Assembly (NCBI GenBank): GCA_027037025.1
Contig: JALWBS010000131.1
Location: 1-6,657, forward strand
From: Desulfurococcales archaeon
GTDB lineage: Archaea > Thermoproteota > Thermoprotei_A > Sulfolobales > Ignisphaeraceae
Direction: 5' to 3'
DNA length: 6,657 nt
A model generated the notes under the pieces. The model was not told where the DNA came from, ran no database searches, and was given only the letters and a program-made list of their open reading frames with translations. A program made the translations under genes and the position numbers. Within the stretch, counting starts at the first letter, position 1; every line of letters starts with the position of its first letter. Shown here in pieces: positions 1 through 3,974 of this stretch.

Positions 1-74
1 AGCCGAAGTGGTTAGACTACGATCCTTACACCATAACACGGGAATACGTGGCGAAGATTAAGCAGGGACAGTGA
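1..74 (+). CDS. C-terminal end of an unidentified protein (5' end outside window)
   Basis: An open frame enters from the left edge (first whole codon at base 3) and ends in TGA at 72-74. Its last residues read PKWLDYDPYTITREYVAKIK followed by GQG-like residues to the stop. The codons (AAG, GAC/GAT, TAC, ATA, CGG) and the charged/aromatic composition look like real coding sequence, and no other frame here is as convincing. I do not recognise the family from so short a tail. The 194 bases after it hold no gene, so it is probably a separate transcription unit from the ABC operon, although it lies on the same strand. Confidence 0.5.
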   Translation, partial: PKWLDYDPYTITREYVAKIKQGQ

Positions 75-87
75 TTCAAGCCCTGCT
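61..87. repeat. Inverted repeat spanning the stop codon of the left-edge gene
   Basis: AGCAGGG (61-67) and CCCTGCT (81-87) are perfect 7-bp arms around a 13-base loop that contains the TGA stop at 72-74. It could fold in the mRNA 3' end and help end or stabilise the transcript. No T-tract follows, so it is not a typical archaeal terminator. Seven paired bases can also occur by chance. Confidence 0.35.
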
Positions 88-172
88 ATATATCGAACGC
101 TATCTAACGTACCAAATCTATGCATAGCTACGCAACTCGTTGAAGTAGGGAAGGATAATCAACTCCCTGCAG

Positions 173-190
173 TGTCTAGATCTCTAGACA
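173..190. promoter_or_regulatory. Palindromic site upstream of the ABC exporter operon, possible operator
   Basis: TGTCTAGA, a TC spacer, then TCTAGACA form a perfect dyad of two 8-bp arms over 18 bases. It ends 31 bases before the possible TATA box at 221-228 and 78 bases before the ATPase start codon. Size and symmetry suit a dimeric winged-helix or TetR-like regulator, and two-gene drug exporters are often controlled this way. The position upstream of the TATA box would suit an activator or a distant operator. No regulator gene is in the window, so function is inferred from symmetry and location only. Confidence 0.4.
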
Positions 191-220
191 GGTGATTGGC
201 TCTAGCACGCTCTACAGAAC

Positions 221-228
221 AGTATATC
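221..228 (+). promoter_or_regulatory. Possible TATA box for the ABC exporter operon
   Basis: AGTATATC is the most A/T-rich TATA-like octamer in the 100 bases before the ATPase gene. A start about 24-26 bases downstream would fall near 250 and leave a leader of roughly 20 bases. A second TATA-like run (CTATATATC, 86-94) lies much further away. The site is a weak match to the crenarchaeal consensus. Confidence 0.3.
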
Positions 229-268
229 GTTGAGGATCGCTAGATAGTATCGGGATTCGGGTCTGAGC

Positions 269-1186
269 ATGAGTGTTGTTGCAGAGGACTTGAAGAAGAT
301 CTATAGAGGTGGTACCGTAGGGGTTAAGGAGGTTTCCTTCGTTGCTAACAAATGTGAGGTTCTCTGCTTGTTAGGGCCTAACGGTGCTGGTAAGACGACG
401 ACTATAGGCATGCTATCCACCATCATTAGACCTACTGCGGGTAGGGGCTATGTCTGTGGCTACGACATTGTTAGGGAGGCTAGGAAGGTTCGCGAGCACA
501 TACTGTTGGTTCCACAGGAACAAGCTTTAGAGCTCTTTCTAACCGTTGAAGAGAACCTCATCTTCTACGGCATGCTGCTAGGTCTTTCCAGAAGCGAGGC
601 TAAGGATGCTGCCCGTCGAGCCATGGAACTGCTCGGCTTGGAACAGTACGCGTCTCGCCGTGTAATAGATCTCTCGGGTGGTCTCCAGAGAAGGGTTCAG
701 CTCGCCTACGCATTTCTAACTCATCGCGATGTGGTGTTTCTCGACGAACCGACGATAATGCTCGATCATATCTACAGAGTCAAGGTATGGAACTTGATTC
801 GAGAACTTGCGAAGAGAGGCTCCGCGATAGTGATGGCTACGAACGAGCTTGAGGAAGCTGAGGCTGTATGTGATCGTGTCGTGTTCCTCAATAAGAAGGT
901 TCTAGCTCAGGGCACGGTCAAGGAAGTTAAGGGGCTCGTCGACGCAATCAAATTCGAAGCTGTGATGAGGAGTCGCGACGATATTGAGAAGTTGTCTAGG
1001 GTGCTTAGAGACGTTAAAGGAGTCGTGGATGTTGATACGGCTGAAGATAGGGTTAAGGCTCTCCTCGATGCCAAGGTCGTTGACGTGAATCAACTTCTCC
1101 AGGAAGTATCGAGGCTTGGGCTGGGCATTGTCGAGCTGAGGGTTGAGAGCATCTCTTGGCGAGATCTTCGAAGCTCTATTCGGTAA
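269..1186 (+). CDS. ABC-2/DrrA-type exporter, ATP-binding subunit
   Basis: This 305-residue cytoplasmic ATPase should power the membrane partner encoded next. Visible motifs are Walker A GPNGAGKT (36-43), Q-loop Gln83 (VPQE), signature LSGGLQRR (135-142) and Walker B VVFLDEP (155-161). The D-loop reads IMLD (163-166) rather than the usual GLD. The switch-loop position has Asn192 (ATNELEEAE) where most ABC ATPases have His; DrrA-like relatives often carry Gln or Asn here. After residue about 215 comes a non-catalytic C-terminal extension typical of DrrA/CcmA-like exporter ATPases. The ATG at 269 opens directly into the NBD. No strong Shine-Dalgarno precedes it, consistent with a short leader. 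It forms an operon with the permease 6 bases downstream. The substrate cannot be told from sequence; drug, lipid or polysaccharide export are all possible. Confidence 0.93.
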   Translation: MSVVAEDLKKIYRGGTVGVKEVSFVANKCEVLCLLGPNGAGKTTTIGMLSTIIRPTAGRGYVCGYDIVREARKVREHILLVPQEQALELFLTVEENLIFYGMLLGLSRSEAKDAARRAMELLGLEQYASRRVIDLSGGLQRRVQLAYAFLTHRDVVFLDEPTIMLDHIYRVKVWNLIRELAKRGSAIVMATNELEEAEAVCDRVVFLNKKVLAQGTVKEVKGLVDAIKFEAVMRSRDDIEKLSRVLRDVKGVVDVDTAEDRVKALLDAKVVDVNQLLQEVSRLGLGIVELRVESISWRDLRSSIR

Positions 1187-1192
1187 GAGGGG

Positions 1193-1954
1193 ATGAAGAT
1201 GTCGAGAGTGTTCTGGGCTCTCCTATGGAGGGAGTTGAAGAAGGGTAAGACAACGTATCACGTGGTATCCTACGTCTTGCCACCAACTCTGTATCTGCTA
1301 GTGTTTGGATTGACTATGACGAACACCATAGCGACGAAGATCTCGTACCAAGAAACTATGGTCAACTACCTCGTGTTCATAACACCTGGGATAATAGCGC
1401 TTTCATCTCTGGAATTCGAGCGGAGTTTTGCTGAGACGAGACTCGATGTAGCTACCCACATGTTCATGGTACTGCTGGTGAGCAACATGAGAGCACATCA
1501 CTACATAGCATCTAGAATAGCGTCGTTCTCAATACCGTTGCTCGCGCAAGTAGCTTATCTAACCGTGTTGACCGGTATACTAACGGGTTATTGGCCACCC
1601 GCTAGCGGTATAGCCCTTGTAATCGTTGCGAGCATACTATCGTTAATCTTGTGGATTTCAATAGGAACAGTGTTCGGGCTATACATCACGAGCGAGTTCG
1701 TGAGGGACATCGTATTCATAGTGCTTGGCCTACCCCTAAGACTATTCAGCAACGTTTACTACCCACTCAACTCCATGCCTGAGCCCGCGCGCATAATATC
1801 GCTACTTAATCCATTAAGTTATGCAGGACGTGTGATTAGGGATGCTTATCTAGGAATGCCGATACAGATGAACGCGGTACTCATACTCTTATTAACCTCC
1901 GTGACAAGCCTGGCAATAGCCTTGCACCAACTGTCTAGGTATAGAATGAAGTAG
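1193..1954 (+). CDS. ABC-2 type transporter permease subunit
   Basis: This 253-residue integral membrane protein is the likely translocation partner of the preceding ATPase. A short cytoplasmic N-terminus with a basic stretch (RELKKGK, 13-19) is followed by about six hydrophobic segments near 24-42, 58-74, 110-131, 137-164, 170-190 and 227-245. The motif NPLSYAGRVIRDAYLG (205-220) before the last helix is characteristic of ABC-2/DrrB permeases, and the length is normal for the family. The GAGGGG ending at 1192 touches the ATG at 1193. The third codon is also ATG (1199), and its 6-base spacing from GAGGGG suits initiation better, so the true start may be two residues later. The pair is probably co-transcribed and acts as a (NBD)2(TMD)2 complex. 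Confidence 0.92.
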   Translation: MKMSRVFWALLWRELKKGKTTYHVVSYVLPPTLYLLVFGLTMTNTIATKISYQETMVNYLVFITPGIIALSSLEFERSFAETRLDVATHMFMVLLVSNMRAHHYIASRIASFSIPLLAQVAYLTVLTGILTGYWPPASGIALVIVASILSLILWISIGTVFGLYITSEFVRDIVFIVLGLPLRLFSNVYYPLNSMPEPARIISLLNPLSYAGRVIRDAYLGMPIQMNAVLILLLTSVTSLAIALHQLSRYRMK

Positions 1955-2046
1955 CTACGGATGGATGCTGGGGAATGAATAGTGGGTGGAGTAGCGGGTC
2001 TTAACGAGCATCAACCCGTGTCGAACTTGAATGGGTTTGCGTGGAG
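1955..2046. other. Convergent intergenic region between the exporter operon and the FrhB-like gene
   Basis: The + strand exporter and the - strand hydrogenase-type gene end facing each other across 92 bases. I see no T-tract of five or more on either strand. Two weak, mutually exclusive 5-bp pairings exist: CGGGT 1995-1999 with ACCCG 2014-2018, and AACCC 2013-2017 with GGGTT 2033-2037. Nothing here is convincing as a terminator, and no short gene is evident. Confidence 0.4.
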
Positions 2047-2766
2047 CTATAGTATCATCGACATGTACCTCATCGCTCTAACGATCTTTCCCCTAGCCTT
2101 GGTCTCTACCTCGTCCACAACATCAGATCCCGCTTTAACGATTTCGAGGTAGCCTTTCTCGTGAGCTTCGTTAATGAGTTTCATGGCTTTCTCGTTCCGT
2201 GCAATGAGCACGGTGTGACCGGGGTAGTTCTCGCTGAGCCCAGCCGATATGTCTGAGAACACCCCGGTGTAGTCTGGGCACACCAAGCACCCGGTTTGTA
2301 CATATGGCAACACCTCTCTTAGGGGAACAAGCTTCTGCTCATGGTCGTACTCTATCCTTATGCTGTTCTTTTCAAGCCCTATGTACGTTACGCGTTCAGG
2401 ATCAAGACCGTAGCGTAGCTTTAGGAACTCTATGAATGGCTCGGTCGCGAACGTACCTATGCAGAACAGACTCACGATGAGATATATCTTCGTCACGAAG
2501 TCTGTCTCTAGGAGTGGGAACATCTTCATTTGTTGAAGGAACTGGGTTTGGCAGGGAAGACCCACGATGGTAACTCGATTAATGGATTCGCTCTGCAAGG
2601 TTTCCCTCAGCTTAGTAGTGTAAGGGAGTACGCTCCATCTATTTCCAGCAGCTCGAAGAATCTCCTCATTGCTCTTGGCAACTACCAGCTTAGCCAGCAA
2701 TCCCTTTACCCTCTTAGCTACGACCACACCATCTATCAATTCCTCGTCTAGGTTCTTACCTAGCAC
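2047..2766 (-). CDS. N-terminally truncated FrhB-like coenzyme F420 hydrogenase/dehydrogenase beta subunit
   Basis: The 239-residue product matches the FrhB/FdhB family, flavoproteins with an Fe-S cluster that pass electrons to F420 or a similar acceptor. Visible family features are VGLPCQTQF (68-76), CIGTF (102-106), GCLVCPDYTGVFSDIS (159-174) with Cys160 and Cys163, and a C-terminal part of normal length. It opens with GTG at 2766 directly into LDEELIDGVVVAKR, which corresponds to an internal segment of the family. The usual upstream part, including the QDGG-type motif and often a CxxCxxC ferredoxin-like region, is absent. An in-frame TGA three codons upstream blocks extension, and no Shine-Dalgarno is visible. 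It lies next to a fragment of a hydrogenase large subunit, so I read it as the 3' remnant of an hydrogenase operon. The body has no internal stops, so a retained role or recent decay are both possible. Confidence 0.75.
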   Translation of the reverse strand: MLGKNLDEELIDGVVVAKRVKGLLAKLVVAKSNEEILRAAGNRWSVLPYTTKLRETLQSESINRVTIVGLPCQTQFLQQMKMFPLLETDFVTKIYLIVSLFCIGTFATEPFIEFLKLRYGLDPERVTYIGLEKNSIRIEYDHEQKLVPLREVLPYVQTGCLVCPDYTGVFSDISAGLSENYPGHTVLIARNEKAMKLINEAHEKGYLEIVKAGSDVVDEVETKARGKIVRAMRYMSMIL

Positions 2767-2903
2767 GAGCTTTCAAATCCTCTAACAGGAGCTGTTGCCA
2801 CGAAGTAAGCCTTCACTATACGTTCTCCATCGTGAAGAGCCACGATCTTCGCCTCGCCACAAACCCTAGTAACGTCCTTAGTCACGTTGATAAGAGCAGC
2901 CAT
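2760..2903 (-). pseudogene. N-terminal fragment of an FrhA-like [NiFe] hydrogenase large subunit
   Basis: This 47-codon frame (ATG at 2903, TAG ending at 2760) resembles the beginning of group 3 [NiFe] hydrogenase large subunits. It shows a short beta start (INVTKDVTRV), then GEAKI, DGERIVKAYF and TAPVRGFE. The last piece matches the conserved PVRG(F/L)E of FrhA, which normally leads into the first nickel-binding cysteine motif. Here the frame stops after ESSC, so both CxxC nickel-site motifs are missing and no enzyme can be made. The usual RxEGH motif reads RVCGE, losing the Glu and His. The end overlaps the FrhB-like start by 7 bases in another frame, as expected at a deletion joint. GGGAG at 2915-2911 could be its old ribosome binding site. 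Family assignment rests on recalled motifs; an unrelated small protein is possible but less likely. Confidence 0.55.
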
Positions 2904-3015
2904 CGCTATGCTCCCGTGCTCTACGAACCTTACCACTTCTTCAACTCAGCGCTACGCATAATTAAGCTCGCTTCAACTCCTCGTCGCATATTAACAAACT
3001 AGGGATGCGGTACAT

Positions 3016-3024
3016 GGTTAAAGC
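3016..3024 (-). promoter_or_regulatory. Possible TATA box for the hydrogenase-remnant operon
   Basis: Read on the - strand, GCTTTAACC resembles the crenarchaeal TATA element. A start about 25 bases downstream would fall near 2993, just before an ATG at 2989. That ATG opens only 19 codons (to TAA ending at 2930), in a different frame from the FrhA-like fragment. Its closeness suggests an originally leaderless start later broken by a frameshift, but this is speculative. Confidence 0.3.
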
Positions 3025-3052
3025 GTTGTACCTACGAAATAGTGTTGCATAC

Positions 3053-3057
3053 AAAAA
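3053..3057 (-). terminator. T-tract downstream of ferredoxin, possible terminator
   Basis: On the - strand a run of five T (in CAATTTTTG) lies 19 bases after the ferredoxin stop codon. Short T-runs are enough to terminate archaeal RNA polymerase. It separates the ferredoxin from the putative promoter of the hydrogenase remnant. It is the only run of five or more T on this strand between the ferredoxin and FrhB-like genes. Confidence 0.4.
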
Positions 3058-3075
3058 TTGTTGTGGATACGAGCT

Positions 3076-3258
3076 TCACTCCTGTACGGTTATTGCACCG
3101 ACTGGGCAAGCGGATTCGCAGGCTCTGCATCCTATGCAGTTGTCGGGGTTCACAACCTTAGCCTTGCCATCCTTGAGCTCCAGAACCCCTTGAGGACACA
3201 CGTTTACACAGCTTCCGCAGCCCGTGCACTTGGATTCGTCGACTACGGGTTTGGGCAT
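3076..3258 (-). CDS. 2[4Fe-4S] ferredoxin
   Basis: This 60-residue cytoplasmic electron carrier has two classical cluster motifs: C11-TG-C14-GS-C17-VNV-C21-P and C41-IG-C44-RA-C47-ESA-C51-P. All eight cysteines are spaced as in low-potential bacterial-type ferredoxins. The two halves show the usual internal duplication (CTGCGSCVNVCP and CIGCRACESACP). It lacks the long N-terminal extension and zinc site of Sulfolobus-type ferredoxins. The start is set by GGTGATC, complementary to the crenarchaeal 16S rRNA 3' end, four bases before the ATG. It lies upstream of the hydrogenase remnant on the same strand, but a T-tract and about 170 bases separate them. It could have served that hydrogenase or be the cell's general acceptor for 2-oxoacid oxidoreductases. 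Confidence 0.95.
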   Translation of the reverse strand: MPKPVVDESKCTGCGSCVNVCPQGVLELKDGKAKVVNPDNCIGCRACESACPVGAITVQE

Positions 3259-3262
3259 GGGG

Positions 3263-3269
3263 GATCACC
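3263..3269 (-). promoter_or_regulatory. Strong ribosome binding site of the ferredoxin gene
   Basis: On the - strand GGTGATC lies four bases before the ATG at 3258 and is a perfect complement of the GATCACC near the crenarchaeal 16S rRNA 3' end. It fixes the ferredoxin start and suggests high expression. Confidence 0.8.
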
Positions 3270-3367
3270 ACTCGTATTCATTGAGGAGCCTCGTAGAAAA
3301 GGATTTCGCTTAAGCACTCAGTTACTGCTTCGAGGGGTTATAGCTTTGGTAAGAATTGAAGCCCGCG

Positions 3368-3444
3368 TGGAGCCGCCGGCGGGATTTGAACCCGCGACCA
3401 CCGGCTTACGAGGCCGGCGCTCTACCGGGCTGAGCTACGGCGGC
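3368..3444 (-). tRNA. tRNA-Thr (anticodon CGT), CCA encoded
   Basis: The - strand folds into a complete cloverleaf. The acceptor stem GCCGCCG pairs fully with CGGCGGC, and the D-arm is GCTC/GAGC. The anticodon stem CCGGC/GCCGG closes the loop CTCGTAA, with anticodon CGT at 3410-3408. The T-arm GCGGG/CCCGC encloses TTCAAAT. The discriminator is T, as usual in archaeal tRNA-Thr, and CCA is encoded at 3370-3368. The 74-base body has standard loop sizes and no intron. It decodes ACG. Confidence 0.96.
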
Positions 3445-3468
3445 TCCCTTACTGCAGCTGTAGAGAGG

Positions 3469-3477
3469 GGTTTAAGG
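3469..3477 (-). promoter_or_regulatory. TATA box for tRNA-Thr
   Basis: On the - strand CCTTAAACC is centred about 29 bases before the tRNA-Thr 5' end at 3444, the right distance for TBP-directed transcription starting at or just before the mature tRNA. It begins only 6 bases after the encoded CCA of tRNA-Lys, so the two tRNAs appear to be separate units. Confidence 0.6.
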
Positions 3478-3480
3478 TTT

Positions 3481-3577
<97 letters not shown>

Positions 3578-3604
3578 CACCACTCTCCGCATCAACTTCT
3601 CCGG

Positions 3605-3614
3605 GTTTTTAAGG
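3605..3614 (-). promoter_or_regulatory. TATA box for tRNA-Lys
   Basis: On the - strand CCTTAAAAAC is centred about 33 bases before the tRNA-Lys 5' end at 3576, giving a short 5' leader for RNase P removal. It resembles the CCTTAAACC box of the neighbouring tRNA-Thr. Confidence 0.6.
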
Positions 3615-3645
3615 TTGAGTGGGTAAGCCACTTGATGATGTAGTA

Positions 3646-3654
3646 CTTATAAAC
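3646..3654 (+). promoter_or_regulatory. TATA box for the rpoH-rpoB operon
   Basis: CTTATAAAC is a good crenarchaeal TATA element. A start about 25 bases downstream would lie near 3676, leaving a leader of about 35 bases before the rpoH ATG. It is arranged back to back with the tRNA-Lys TATA box some 35 bases to its left. Confidence 0.6.
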
Positions 3655-3710
3655 CCTAAAATCGAAGACGCGTTGGAGTAACTAGGATATAGTCTCTCGC
3701 GTGCGTAGCC

Positions 3711-3965
3711 ATGCCTGCGAAGAAGGATCTTCACTCTAAGATACTCGAGCACGAGCTCGTACCTAAGCATGAGATCGTTAGCCCGGAGGAGGCTGTTGAG
3801 GTACTTAGGAGGTACGGGGTTAGACCTGAGCAACTCCCCTGGATAAGGAATAGCGATCCTGTTGTTAGAGCCATTGGGGCGAAGCCCGGCGACATAATAA
3901 AGGTTATTAGGAAGAGTCCCACCGGTGGAGAAATCGTAGTGTATAGATACGTAGTTCCATTCTAA
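3711..3965 (+). CDS. rpoH: DNA-directed RNA polymerase subunit H (Rpb5-like)
   Basis: This 84-residue product is the archaeal counterpart of the C-terminal domain of eukaryotic Rpb5. It contributes to the polymerase jaw near downstream DNA. Recognisable family segments are HELVPKHEIVSPEEA (14-28), a VLRRYGV helix (31-37), LPWIRNSDPVVRAIGAKPGD (42-61) and the closing IVVYRYVVPF (75-84). The length is typical for archaea; it lacks the N-terminal domain of the eukaryotic protein. The start at 3711 gives the usual lysine-rich MPAKK opening, but no strong Shine-Dalgarno precedes it. It is the first gene of the RNA polymerase operon, 9 bases before rpoB, and is driven by the TATA box near 3650. Confidence 0.97.
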   Translation: MPAKKDLHSKILEHELVPKHEIVSPEEAVEVLRRYGVRPEQLPWIRNSDPVVRAIGAKPGDIIKVIRKSPTGGEIVVYRYVVPF

Positions 3966-3971
3966 GAGGTG
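3966..3971 (+). promoter_or_regulatory. Ribosome binding site of rpoB
   Basis: GAGGTG starts right after the rpoH stop and lies 3 bases before the ATG at 3975. It supports that start over the internal Met at 4032. The spacing is short but the match to the anti-Shine-Dalgarno is good. Confidence 0.6.
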
Positions 3972-3974
3972 TGA

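Noticed and set aside
1995..2037. Possible terminator hairpins between the convergent genes
   Set aside because: Arms are only 5 bp with 14-15 base loops, mutually exclusive, and no T-tract follows on either strand.
2530..2751. Open frame of 73 codons on the + strand
   Set aside because: It lies entirely antisense to the FrhB-like gene, shows no family motifs, and its composition looks like a complement shadow.
3283..3335. Small inverted repeats upstream of ferredoxin (GAGG/CCTC, AAGCA/TGCTT)
   Set aside because: Arms of 4-5 bp are expected by chance and show no clear relation to a promoter element.
3609..3833. Open frame of 74 codons on the - strand
   Set aside because: It overlaps the rpoH promoter and coding sequence and has no recognisable features.
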